In this document: positions 11,456 to 21,945 of the stretch, one piece after another
Layout: every line of letters starts with the position of its first letter
How positions within the stretch are numbered: the first letter of the stretch is position 1
DNA from: Symbiodinium natans
Lineage: Eukaryota > Sar > Dinophyceae > Suessiales > Symbiodiniaceae
DNA length: 64,000 nucleotides
Reading direction: 5' to 3'
NCBI GenBank assembly: GCA_905221605.1
Contig: CAJNDS010002420.1
Coordinates: forward strand, 284,920 to 348,919
The notes under the pieces: model-generated
The model's database searches: none
Told to the model about the DNA's origin: nothing
The model's input: only the letters and a program-made list of their open reading frames with translations
Position numbers and translations under genes: made by a program

Positions 11456-11588
11456 GGGTAGTTACATGGACCCTGCTCCTTACATGGGGACCCCTACCCC
11501 TTATAGACCCCACACAACCCACGTGCCCATACTTTCAGAGCCCTTTAAGACGAAGTAAGGGACCATATTTAGGGATCATGTAACTACC
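11456..11588. mobile_element. family E MITE
   Basis: TTGGGGTAGTTACATGGACC...GATCATGTAACTACCC: inverted ends GGGTAGTTACATG. Related: 11995-12130 (rearranged), 59349-59482, 58154-58312, 47296-47370 (partial). Confidence 0.8.
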
Positions 11589-12359
11589 CTAAACCCTGAA
11601 CACCGTAAACTTTCTTGGAGAAGGATTATCTTACCGGGGGTCCGAGTTTTGAGGGTACATCATTGAGTAAGAATGGCATGAATGGGTCCACCAGGCACGC
11701 AGATTCCTTTGCATGGGGTTTAGCTTGCCATCTTCGCGCATGGGGCCCCGACGAGGCACGCCAGCAAAATCTTAGGGGTAAAGTTGAGGCTTTGGATTTT
11801 AGGGTTTGGGGTTTATGGTGTACTGCTCAGATCCTCTGCTGGGGCAGAATACTAAATTGCAATGGGTGACAGCATTTGTTGCCTTTTCCCGAGGCTTAGA
11901 CCCTAGGGTTTAGGGTTTAGGGTTTAGGGGTTAGGGTTTAGGGTTTAGGGTTAAGTTAGGGTTCAGTGTCTAGGCTTTAGGGCTTATTGCGGGCGGTACG
12001 TAGTTACATGGGCCCTTAATATGGTCTAAAGGCCTGAAAACCTGCTCAAAACCCTAAACACTAAAGCCTTGATATGGTCCCTTACCTCCTTTAACGGGTT
12101 CTGTTGTAAGGGACCTTGGGTTGTAGAGAGCAGGAAAGGGTGTATGCAAGGGTGGTAGAGCAGGGTTGGGGCTGCCTTGCTTGGGCTTCAGAACATCCAT
12201 AGCAACCCCTAAACCCTAAACCCTAAACCCTAAACCCTAAACCCTAAACCCTAAACCCTAAACCCTAAACCCTGAACAAACCAAGGCACTCAGGCAGGCT
12301 TGACTTGTAGGACGACTGCGTGGACATTGGTGAGCCTTTCCAGGACTCCGATCCCGAGA

Positions 12360-12575
12360 TCCTTGGCTTCGGGGGCTCTAGGGTTTAGGGTTTAGGGTTT
12401 CGGGTTTAGGGTTTGGGGTTTAGGGTTTAGGGCTAGGGTTTAGGGTTTAGGGTTTAGGGTTTAGGGTTTAGGGTTTAGGGTTTAGGGTTTAGGGTTTAGG
12501 GTTTAGGGTTTAGGGTTTAGGTTTAGGGATTTAGGGTTTTTAGGGTTTTTAGGGTTTAGGGTTAGGGTTTAGGGT
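12360..12575 (+). repeat. TTTAGGG array with 8-mer variants
   Basis: Long TTTAGGG run with internal TTCGGG, TTTTTAGGG and TTAGGG changes toward the 3' end. Confidence 0.95.
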
Positions 12576-13446
12576 TGGCCCAGGAGTCGACGCTTAGTCT
12601 CCTTTTTTTTGTTGTTTGTGTTTGAGGGCTTAGGTTGTCTTTTGGTCCCCTTGAGGGGGTACCCGTTTCGTTCCTAGGCTACTCGTGGGTCTAGCGGGGG
12701 GGGGGGGGGGGGGGAGGAGTGCAGCATTTTGGGGTTGCGAAGTGTTGTGGGGTTGCAGTATGGCTCGTCTCTGGAGGCGACAAACGAAGAAAAGGGGAAA
12801 AGGGGACTCTACAGCGATCAATTCGCTTGCGGGAAACAAGGCCCTTAACTTATGTTAAGCGCTGCAGACCCTACGAGCCCTGCATACCCCATATAGACAC
12901 CCGATATACTACCTTCTATATGCCCTATAAGCCCAATCACCTTACACCCTATAAACCCCACACCCTTTGTCCACCTGGTCAAGTCAGGACTTAGTTATGT
13001 GCCTGTCCGATGTTGTGGAACCATCTATGCCGGGTGCGTGGAGTGTTTTGGTTTAGGGCTTAGGCTTGTGCAGGCTCAAGGTTTACGGCGTGTTGGGATT
13101 GCGGGTTTAAGAGTTTGGGGTTGAGGGCGGGATGCCCGGCTTTTTTTCCTTAGCCAGGAAGACTCCAACACTTTGTTTCATCTTCTCCCCAAACTAAGCC
13201 CCAAAACCTACATGTGGCTTCCGGGTTGTGCGGTGTTTTGGGGACTTTGCGGTGGGAGTTCGGCAAGTCTTAAACCCTAAACCCTAAACCCTAAACTTAC
13301 CCTAAACCCTGAACCCGGAACCCTAAACCGCCAGGGCGCATGGCAGCGTGCGAGGGCGACGACTGGACGCTGAACGACTTGTCCCAGGGCTGGGGCAAAG
13401 ACCTCACGTTAGAAGCTTTGTGGCTGATGTGGCTGAGGAGCATGTC

Positions 13447-13556
13447 TTGGGATATTCCCTCTTATACTGACAGTCCTTAATAAGGATCATAATTTCATAA
13501 TCGTAGGTACTCTAATCCCGATTAAGGACTGTCAGTATAAGGGGGGAACATCCCAA
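13447..13556. mobile_element. family A MITE, 110 bp
   Basis: Ends TTGGGATATTCCC...AACATCCCAA with internal inverted repeats TTATACTGACAGTCCTTAA. Flanked by AGCATGTC (13439-13446) and AGAATGTC (13557-13564), an 8-bp target duplication with one mismatch. It lies between two minus-strand exon-like frames. Confidence 0.93.
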
Positions 13557-13668
13557 AGAATGTCCCAGCATGTCCCCAGCGATGCCTACTCCGGACTTCA
13601 GGGTGGTGGAGCTCTCATTTTCGGCACGATGCCTTGCCTGAGGCATGTTACCATCCTTTGGCGCTTTC

Positions 13669-13774
13669 CGAAATTAGGGGGTACCTTATTGAGCTATTAA
13701 CTCTTGAGGTCCTTATGATCAGCGGATCCTACTATTTCGGGATCTATATCGGGGAGTTCCCTATTTTCGAAACC
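13669..13774. mobile_element. family F MITE
   Basis: CGAAATTAGGGGGTACCTTA...GAGTTCCCTATTTTCGAAA. Other copies: 6889-6990, 21858-21945, 29547-29630, 30228-30330, 35690-35775, 37962-38045, 61735-61806. Terminal strings GTTTACGAAAAT/ATTTTCGTAAAC. Confidence 0.8.
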
Positions 13775-13803
13775 CTAGACCCCAAACCCTAAACCCTAAA
13801 AGC

Positions 13804-13900
13804 CATTGAACGCCAGACCCCGCATGGGTGCCTGGACTGCTGCGCCCGAGGTGACAGCGGCTCGAGCTCGATGTCATCCCGCGGATCAACGTCGTGGTAC
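13804..13900 (-). CDS. candidate exon, unrecognised
   Basis: 97-nt frame YHDVDPRDDIELEPLSPRAQ then QSRHPCGVWRSM. Acceptor AAAG|G, donor ATG|GCTTTTAGGG made by a telomere-like unit. Hydrophilic. It may be part of a long transcript running toward the acyltransferase exons, but this is only suggested by strand. Confidence 0.4.
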
Positions 13901-14493
13901 CTTTCGAGGTAGGGTTTAGGGTTTAGGGTTTAGGGTTTAGGGTTTAGGGTTTAGGGTTTAGGGTTTAGGGTTTAGGGTTTAGGGTTTAGGGTTTAGGGTT
14001 TAGGGTTTCGGGGTTCACGGCGGGGTTGATGTTCTTCGGTGAATGGTAGCGCACTTGCGGCTATTTTTTTTTATTTTATTTTTTTTTTTGGGGGGGGGCG
14101 GGGGTTAGGTAGTCAGCCTTCTGGCACACAGGGAACTACCATGCAATACCCAAAAAACCCAGAAACGTAGCTCTGCCCAACAGTAACTCAGAGATCATCT
14201 CAGGTCAGATGCTGGCGCAGAATTCGATATGTACTAGTATATACGTAGACTCCCTAAACCCTAAACCCTAACACCTAACACCCTAAACCCTAAACCCTAA
14301 ACCCTGAACCCTACAGTAATGTCATGTCTCCATTCACCTCCCAAAGATGTCTTGTATGCCTTCTAACTAGCTCTTGAGAAGACAGCCCCAAGCAAAACTG
14401 ACGACCGAAGGTCCTAAGAACACTGTGTGTGGGGTTTAAAGTTTAGGACTTATGGGTTTAGGGTTTAGGGTGGGTTTCGAGTGTTAATCCTTT

Positions 14494-14567
14494 CCGCCTA
14501 ATATTAAACCCCCTCCCCCCCCCCCCCCCCTTGTATTCAGACCCCCCGGGTTTTGAATATTAGGCGG
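14494..14567. repeat. perfect 12-bp palindrome around C and G runs
   Basis: CCGCCTAATATT and AATATTAGGCGG, with C runs inside and a G run outside. Strong hairpin or quadruplex potential. Confidence 0.85.
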
Positions 14568-14942
14568 GGGGGGGGGGGGGGTCCTTATCGACTGTCCGAA
14601 CAAACAGCCCGTCCTTATTGTAGCTTTGACCCAGGGACTCAGAGGAACTTGAGTCTTGAGGGCTCAGGCGACTCAGGCTTCTACTTCAGGCTTCCGACCT
14701 CCCCTAACCCCCCCTTTTAGGGGCGGGCACGGGATCGGGTTTTGGGCTCAGGGGGGTGTTTAGTAATTAGGGGTGTTCTACTACAATGGGGAAGGGATTA
14801 AGGGTTCGGAGCACTTGCCCGGGCCACAGCCCATGATCCGATGCTGAGATGTGCCAGGGCCAGATGCATCTAAGTCTCCAGGGTGTTGGGTTTGGTGGTG
14901 TGCATATGGGTTTAGGGGTTCAGGGCTTCTGGGTTTAGGCCT

Positions 14943-15080
14943 GTATAGGGGTCTAGGGCTGTAGGGCAGAGAGTTTGAGGGGCATGCAGCTGCCTCAGCA
15001 AGAGCCAAATGGCCTGAGGAGAGCAGATATGCGAAGCCGCAAGGGCATTTGGGCTCAACATGTCTTCAAACGTAGGGACC
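14943..15080 (-). CDS. candidate exon starting at a telomere-repeat acceptor
   Basis: Frame VPTFEDMLSPNALAASHICS then PQAIWLLLRQLHAPQTLC. It starts directly after TTTAG|G of an array. The 3' limit is uncertain (several GC donors). A shorter plus-strand frame overlaps. Unknown function. Confidence 0.4.
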
Positions 15081-15122
15081 CTAAACCCCGAAACCCGAAA
15101 CCCGAAACCCTAAACCCTAAAC

Positions 15123-15240
15123 CCTTGTCGCGGCGCTTCTTCTTCTTTTGGTTCCCGGCGCGCAGGTGGTGTTTGGACAGTGAGGCCGCGGAAAATGGGA
15201 GGGCTCGGATTGCGTGGTTCCGGGTCACAACGTGGCTGGC
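15123..15240 (-). CDS. candidate exon, Lys/Arg-rich, telomere-repeat donor
   Basis: 118-nt frame ASHVVTRNHAIRALPFSAAS then LSKHHLRAGNQKKKKRRDK. Acceptor CCCTTGCAG|G; donor G|GTTTAGGG given by the array. Both sites follow the pattern of the recognised genes. The Lys/Arg cluster could be a nuclear signal. Function unknown. Confidence 0.45.
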
Positions 15241-15597
15241 CTGCAAGGGGTTCCCTAAACACTAAACCCTAAACCCTAAACCCTAAACCCTAAACCCTAA
15301 ACCCTAGGGCAATTGGGCTTCCAGAGCCATGTAGCTTGGCACCTTCAAGGCAAGCACGCAACCCAAGGGCAAGCAGCCTTCACAGTCCGGCCTGAATGTC
15401 AGCACCCGGACTCTCCAGGCGCGCAACTTACCCTAAACCCTAACCCTAAACCCTAAACCCTAAACCCTAAACCCTAAACCCTAAACCCTAAACCGTCAGA
15501 CCTAAACCTTTGTAGAGTTGAGGACCCAGCTGTGTAGGGTTCGAAGCCTTAAACCCCAAAAAGAACCTCTAAACGTGAACCCCAAACCTGAACCCTC

Positions 15598-15763
15598 AAC
15601 CTGAAACCCTAAACCCTAAACCCTCAACACCTAAACCCTAAACCCTAAACCCTAAACCCTAAACCCTAAACCTAAACCCTAAACCCTAAACCCTAAACCC
15701 TAAACCCTAAACCCTAAACCCTAAACCCTAAACCCTAAACCCTAAACCCTAAACCCTAAACCC
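15598..15763 (-). repeat. long CCCTAAA array
   Basis: Near-perfect CCCTAAA units, one short (CCTAAA) break at about 15670. Confidence 0.97.
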
Positions 15764-15849
15764 ATCCAGGGCGATCCCTCACTGCGGCCGCCAGTCGTCC
15801 ATGCGCTCTTGCAGCCGGGTCTCGCCAGGGCGATTTAGGGTTTAGGGTT

Positions 15850-16300
15850 TAGGGTTTAGGGCTAGGGTTGAGGGTTGAGGGCTGAGGGATAATTAAGGGT
15901 GTTTTACGCCATGGACATTTCGCGAATCCCTGCCTGTCCTCGTAGCCCGACGCCTCCAACAAAAAAAGATCCTGCCCTGTAAACCCCAAAACCCTGACCC
16001 CGTACAACAAGACAACACATACACACCCTATAAAACCCCCAAAAAAGGCTCAAAACAAAACCCTACACCTACCAAGACTCGCAAAGACTCGCCCCCAACA
16101 TCACACGTCTGATGAAACGCGGACCGCGAGAATGAGAACTTTTCTATAAACCTGAACCCTAAACTGTAAACCTCCAAAACCCTCAACCCTCCCAGAAGCA
16201 GAAGACTACAAGAAACGTGCTTAGGGCTTATGAGGGCTTAGGGTTCGTAAGTTTTTGCTTGGTTTCTTTATTTTTTGGGGGGGCGGGGGGGTTGTGGTGG
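15850..16300. other. degenerate telomere-like DNA without gene
   Basis: Scattered CCCTAAA/TTTAGGG relics, A- and G-rich tracts, no good frame or element. Confidence 0.5.
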
Positions 16301-17188
16301 GCGCCAAACCCTAAACCCTAAACCCTGAACCCTAAAGGCCCTGAACCCTAACATGGGGTGCCCTATACGTGTTCAGCCTGCCGAACAAGTGGCTTTTGGA
16401 GATGATCGGGGTTGAGGCGGCCAGGAGGTTCTTTTTCGGATTCATAGGGTTTGTAGGGATTAATTATGGGGTGCTGCAGGGTTTTGAGGGTTTATAGTGC
16501 TTGGGGTTTGTATAGGGTTTCTTGTTTTTTGGCAGGCTGGGGGTTCATCTCAGTGGAATCTACGCTTTGGGGGTTTCAGATATTCCACAGTGCTATTTCT
16601 AGCCCGAAGCCCTGAGCCCTTGAACCGGGTTTAGGGTTTAGGGTTCAGGGTTTGGGATTTAGGGTTTAGGGTTTAGGGTCGGTTCCACCACCCCCCCCCC
16701 CCCCCCCCCCCCCCCCGGCCAGCATCTGTAGGCGCTCCACCCGTCGCCGGGCTTCAGTCCAGTCCTGCGGGGCTACACCTACCTTAGGGTTTGGGGTTTG
16801 GGGCTTGGGGTTTAGGGTATAGGGTTAGGATGTTGTCTGCAGGTGATGATTATAAAGGGATAAGCCCTGTATTCCCGAACGGCTTCAGGGTAGGAGGTTG
16901 AAGGAATGTCTCGCATTACCCAGGTCACAATCTGGAATGCTCGAAACTTTCGAAGCAGCCGTGCAATCAGGCATTTCGCTCGGTCGCTCACTCTGCCAGC
17001 TCTGACCAGGGTTTAGGGTTTAGGGTTTAGGGCTAGGGTTTAGGGTTTTGGGCTAGGGTTTAGGGCTTTGGGGGTTGAACTCATAATTGAGGGGCACACA
17101 AGGGATCTTGGAGACCATTTTGTTCATCCGATCATCGGAGCAACGAACTGGCACCACATCACTTGGTGACCGTGCCAGGAGTCTAGCC

Positions 17189-17494
17189 TACTTTTTGCTG
17201 AAGCGCCCCTGCACCAAAACAAGAGAGAACAAGTAGGGGCATATTTCTAGGGATTCTTCCTTACAGGGATTATCATCTTCTCCGTATTTATATAATCTTT
17301 TTTTAGTCATGATTACTATTACAATTATTGTTGTTATTTCTAGAACTTGTACTCAAATTCTTATATAGTATTAATGCTATGATTACCATTATTATGACTA
17401 TAGTTATCATTATTATGATTACTATTGTTACTACTGATATTCTTCTTCTTCTCATAATTAAACCGATGTTTTTTTGGGGGGGGTTCTTCAGCGG
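17189..17494. mobile_element. long family G-like element, AT-rich
   Basis: GCCTACTTTTTGCTGAAGCG...GGGGTTCTTCAGCGG. Interior is ATT/ATG-rich microsatellite-like DNA; a TTTAGGG array follows immediately. Confidence 0.55.
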
Positions 17495-17886
17495 TTTAGG
17501 GTTTAGGGTTTAGGGTTTAGGGTGTAGTAGCGGAGGGATCTGAGGAGTCTTTCGGGGGCTCCCCACTGCCCGCTTCGGGGAAGGGTGCCAGGCACAGGCT
17601 ACAGATTCCCTTGCGCCCTGGGGTTTAGGGTTTAGGGTTTAGGGTTTAGGGTTTAAGGGGTTTAGGGTTTAGGAGTTTAGAGGGTTTAGAGGGTTTGGAG
17701 GGTTTGGAGGGTTTAGAGGGTTTAGAGGGTTTAGGGCTTAGGGTTAGACACCCAACCCTGCCATCCTAGAACTTCTCTCCGTTAGAAAGAACTTATATTG
17801 GGGTTTCCATGAAATTCTTTAAGTTCACTGCATAAGGATCATAAGGGTTTAGGGTTTGGGGTTTAAGGTTTAGGGTTTAGGGTTAC

Positions 17887-18022
17887 TTCTCAGAATCCTC
17901 CCCGCAGGGCCGCGTGGCGTGCAGTGGCACTGGATGCGGGCACCCGATTCAAGCAGCCTACTACGCTTCCTTGCTCTCGGTCCCTGGGTAGGCTTGGCTG
18001 AAGAGTCTCCGAGAGAAGGATC
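17887..18022 (-). CDS. candidate exon, basic segment
   Basis: 136-nt frame DPSLGDSSAKPTQGPRARKR then SRLLESGARIQCHCTPRGPA. Acceptor GGTGTAG|G at an array edge, donor A|GTAACC. A second minus frame is also open over most of it. Unknown function. Confidence 0.35.
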
Positions 18023-18553
18023 CTACACCCTAAGCCCTCAACCCTAAACTCTAAACCCTTACACGGAACACATCGTAGAATATCCCCGGGGCCCACCTAG
18101 ACCCGAAGCAGCTCCGGGCTTAGGGTTTAGGGTTTAGGGTTTAGGGTTTAGGGTTTAGGGTTTAGGGTTTAGGGTTTATTGCTTCGAGCTTCGGGTCTTG
18201 CTCTTACAGCCAATCCAAAGAGATACTTCAGGGCACGTGCTCAGTGAAAGCCCAGCCGAATGCTCGAGGTGGTGTGGTGCAGACGAGGAGCACCTAAACC
18301 CAGCACAGGGACCCTAAACCCAAAACCCTAAACCCTAAAACCCCAAAGCCAAAACCCCCTAAACCCTACAAAATTGTAGGATTTCGCGTTGAGGGCTTTA
18401 GAGATCTGACTTCTTGATCCAAAGGTTCGGGCTTGGCTCACAACTCATCACAGTAGATTTTGCCTAAAAAGCTGGGCTCACATTATGCGCACAACTTCAG
18501 CCTGCAGGGTTGACGTTATGTGTCTCCTGATGTCCGCAGATGGATATCATTAC

Positions 18554-18673
18554 GTGGTTTGGGGATTTGGGGGCGTAGGAAATTTTAATTACAGTGGTTT
18601 GGGGATTTGGGGGCGTAGGAAATTTTACTTGCCGTCGTTTGGGGATTTGGGGGCGTAGGAAACTTTACTTGCA
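18554..18673 (+). repeat. 40-bp tandem repeat, three copies
   Basis: GTGGTTTGGGGATTTGGGGG CGTAGGAAATTTTA units at 18554, 18594 and 18634, each 40 bp. Confidence 0.95.
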
Positions 18674-19422
18674 TCCCCCCATGTAAGCCTTAGAACGAGT
18701 CCCTGTACCCCAATTATTGTACTCCCTACAGTAAGAACCGAGATTCGGATCGGGTCTCCAACTGTACTTATAACTGTGCTTGTAGCCATATTCGGGCAGT
18801 TAAGGGGCTTATAAGTGGGGTTACAAGTACAGATATAATTGGTTAATAAGTGCCATGTATCCTCCAAGTAGAAACGCTATAAACCATAAGTAGGTCTCAT
18901 AAATCCGAGACCCAGGCCACAGTCCGGAACCCTAAACCCTGCCGGGTTTTCAGGGGTTGAGGGCTTAAGACGTCTGAGCTGGGACAGATGATCCCATTGA
19001 GTGCGGAAGAGGTCCCTTTTTTATCCCCCCCGGTTTTTGAAAAAAAGAGTCAAAAGCTCCACGTTTAGGGTTCAGGCTTTTGGGATTCTCGGGATCCCGG
19101 CTCGGCTTTGCCATGCCCAACTTGATCGTGTACCTGGCGGGGGTGTGGGGGGGGGGGGTCGGGGGGGGGGGGATTTATGCGTTGGGGTTTTGGGTTTAAG
19201 GTGTCGAGGACCTGGGGTTTAGGGGGAGGGGGCGGGGGGTGGGTGGAAGCTCTTGCGGCTATGGGAACCAAGTAGGGAGAGATTTTGGAAAGCAAGGAAA
19301 CCGACCGAAGTAGCAGTCTCAGCTCGCCTCGGCCCCTCGACTTCGGACAAGCCCACACTCCCCAAATGCACGCAAGCGACCTGAAAGAAACGATCTAACT
19401 CCTTGAGCCCTTGCCATTTAAA

Positions 19423-19517
19423 CTTGGCTGCACCCAGGAGGGTAGCTATAAATAAAACTTTTAGCTGCCTTAATAAGACACCCAACAAACCCAAAAAAGG
19501 TAAGGATCTAAAGTTAC
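19423..19517. repeat. dispersed repeat family P, copy 1
   Basis: 95 bp nearly identical to 23904-23998 (CTTGGCTGCACCCAGGAGGG ... GGTAAGGATCTAAAGTTAC), copies about 90% alike. Confidence 0.92.
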
Positions 19518-19609
19518 AGAAAAAGTTTAGAGGCCTCTCCAAACGCGTCGGGTCCACATCGCCGGGTTGTCAGGCTGGTGTGGCTGTCGCCGGGATGCCT
19601 CTTTGCTTA

Positions 19610-19709
19610 GTTGTCCAGTACCTAGGGGTTTTAAAGGTTAACCTTTGGGCTTTTAAGTGGAATTATATTAACCAAAAAGGTTACAGGTTACCCACTCTAC
19701 TACTAAGCT
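19610..19709. repeat. dispersed repeat family Q, copy 1
   Basis: About 100 bp shared with 29728-29828: AAGGTTAACCTTTGGG, CCAAAAAGGTT and CTCTACTACTA in the same order; partly palindromic. Confidence 0.8.
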
Positions 19710-19717
19710 TGAATCAC

Positions 19718-19790
19718 CAAGCTCTGGCGTTCGGTCCAACCCTGGAACCGTCAGGGTCCTGTACCTTTACAGGGCTTCCCGCATGGAGCC
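19718..19790 (-). CDS. candidate exon, unrecognised
   Basis: 73-nt frame LHAGSPVKVQDPDGSRVGPN then ARAW. Acceptor GATCTTTTCCTTAG|G and donor TG|GTGATT are both good. A family-Q dispersed repeat (19610-19709) lies just 3' of it. Unknown function. Confidence 0.38.
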
Positions 19791-20384
19791 CTAAGGAAAA
19801 GATCAAGCCCTCAGCATGCGAGGGGTACCCCTTTTTAAGGGGGTGGTTCCTGCTATAATGAGGACTATCGTCTTTTGGGATACCTACGGGGTAGCCCTAT
19901 TTTGGTAAAAGAGCTCTCTCTGAAGGGACTATAGGGCCTAACTAACGCACAGCACGCAGCAGCCTCTGCATCGGGACGTGTCCGAAGTAACCCTTAGACC
20001 CACCCTAAAATCACGACCCTACACCCTAGCTAGGGAGGATTCAAATAAGATTCGACTGCCGAGTCTTCCGCAGCTTAGCTTACCCTTCACATATAGCAGG
20101 TAGCGCAAGAGGCACTGGTTCTTATGGCACCCGTTACTATACACGCCCGATACGACCAAACATAAAAAAAATGACCATCAGGGGGAGCATCCATTCCCGA
20201 ATCCGATTCGTTGTTTTGATAAACTCCCCTTTTTCTTTGTGTTTTTGATGCTCTAGGGTGGCAATGCCACGGCTTTGGCAGGGTTTGGTATAGAGCCCTA
20301 TAAACCCCATAGCCTAAAGCTCTAATACACACCCAAAACCATAACAAGCCCCATAATTCCTCAACCTACACGGCCCTAAACCCT

Positions 20385-20500
20385 ACCTAAACCCCCAACC
20401 CCCAACCCCCAACCCCCAACCCCAAACCCCAAACCCCAAACCCCAAACCCCAAACCCTAAACCCTAAACCCTAAACCCTAAACCCTACACCCCAACATGC
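20385..20500 (-). repeat. CCCCCAA to CCCCAAA to CCCTAAA graded array
   Basis: The unit changes stepwise along the array (CCCCCAA, CCCCAAA, CCCTAAA), giving a visible mutation gradient. Confidence 0.93.
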
Positions 20501-20689
20501 CCTAAAAGCCCTGGCCTCGACGTGGCTCCACACATCACCAGGCAAAGGCACTCGGCTATGCGGCCTCTGAGAGTTCGGGGGGTACACAAGGGTTTAGGGT
20601 TTAGGGTTTAGGGTTTAGGGTTTAGGGTGTAGGGTTTAGGTTTTAGGATTTAGGGCTTAGGGTTTAGGGTGGTTAGTATTTGTTCCTCG

Positions 20690-21010
20690 TAGAATGGAAG
20701 AACAAGTTAAAATCTATTTCTCATTATATATTGAGCTTATATTTCTCTACTGTTGTATTATGACCTTGTTGCACTACCATCGTAATGATGAGCATATATT
20801 TATTAAATTGCATGTTGATTTCGATGTCTGCTTCCTTGTTGGGGTTACATTTGAATGATATTTCTAAGCTCCTTATTGGGAATGTAATATGACAAAAAAC
20901 TAAAATTGCAACTAACGAGGACCCAGACATTCCTCCATGATCGTCTTCTTGTATTCGGGTGGACAAGGTTTCGGATTTCGGGATCGACTTAAGGACCACT
21001 GAAGGCCTGA
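20690..21010. other. AT-rich spacer
   Basis: About 300 bp of lower GC than its surroundings, no telomere units, no convincing frame. The minus frame 20724-20999 is open but unremarkable in composition. Confidence 0.5.
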
Positions 21011-21190
21011 AACTTGCGGCCGCATGCGAAGGTGGAGCGTTGAGGGGTTTAGGGTTTAGGGATTGGGGTTTAGGGTTTAGGGTTTCGGGTTAGAGGTTTA
21101 GGGTTTAGGGTTTGGGGTTTGGGGTTAGTTGTAGGGTTGCGGGATTCGGGTTGAGGGTTTAGGATGTCAGTGTCCAAGCTGGGCCCAAAC

Positions 21191-21271
21191 CCACCGGCGG
21201 GTGTAGAGTTCGGGTTGAAAGTCCAGAACTGTCAGGGGCTCAGCGACGTAAACATATTTGAAGTTGAAAAT
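21191..21271 (-). CDS. candidate exon, unrecognised
   Basis: 81-nt phase-0 frame IFNFKYVYVAEPLTVLDFQP then ELYTRRW. Acceptor GTCCAAGCAG|A, donor TGG|GTTTGG. Aromatic-rich. Unknown function. Confidence 0.35.
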
Positions 21272-21460
21272 CTGCTTGGACCATAAAAACCATTTGCTGC
21301 GATTCTTTGGGCGTTTTGGGCTGGATTGCCAAGAAGGAGAGAGCCCTAAAGAAGTGGCCAAGCCCCATATATAAGCGCCTAAATCCTAAAGCCTAAAGCC
21401 TATAAACCCTCCAGCCCTCAAGCCCCGAAACGCTCGCTGAATCCCGCCAAGATCATCATC

Positions 21461-21550
21461 CCAGGACGGGCTATTGTACCGTACAACCCGTTGAAGGGGC
21501 CCTTCATAGGGCTGGTTATGGGGATGATTGGGCCTAGAAGCCCATCCTGG
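21461..21550. mobile_element. family N MITE, array-free
   Basis: CCAGGACGGGCTATTGTACC...TAGAAGCCCATCCTGG. Same family as 3456-3572 but without the array. Confidence 0.88.
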
Positions 21551-21693
21551 TCTGAGGCATGCGCCCATTGTGCCGCCAGAGGAGTTGTGCCGGCAGGGAC
21601 CGGTCGTTGTAGACGTGCTGAAAGGTGCCAGTGATCTGGGCTTTGGTGTGTGTACAGGGTCCGGAGGTATGGCGCTTGAGTTTGGGATTGCTT

Positions 21694-21798
21694 GGTACCC
21701 CAGTACCCATGTTTGTAATAAGGGTGCCCTTTTTGGGGTTGCTTGATAAGGGAACCTTGCACCAAAAAAAGGTTCAAGGGTGCCACTAGACTACCAGG
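21694..21798. mobile_element. family C MITE
   Basis: GGTACCCCAGTACCC...GTGCCACTAGACTACCAGG, core CCCTTTTTGGGGTTGCTTGA, no array. Confidence 0.75.
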
Positions 21799-21857
21799 CT
21801 TAGGGTCTAGGGATACCCCGAACTCCCCGAAATCACTATCTCTATACTTTCTGGCAT

Positions 21858-21945
21858 GGGGGGGTACGAAAATAGGGGGTACCTTACTGGGGTCCTTATT
21901 TATAAGGGAATCCTACTATTTGGGGGTCCCCTATGTTCGTAAACC
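21858..21945. mobile_element. family F MITE
   Basis: TACGAAAATAGGGGGTACCT...CCCCTATGTTCGTAAACCC. Confidence 0.8.

Noticed and set aside
21528-21746. Plus frame HAPIVPPEELCRQGPVVVDV
   Set aside because: Three frames of this GC-rich segment are open; a minus frame with a good acceptor (HVYNDRSLPAQLLWRHNGRM) is equally likely, so neither was listed.
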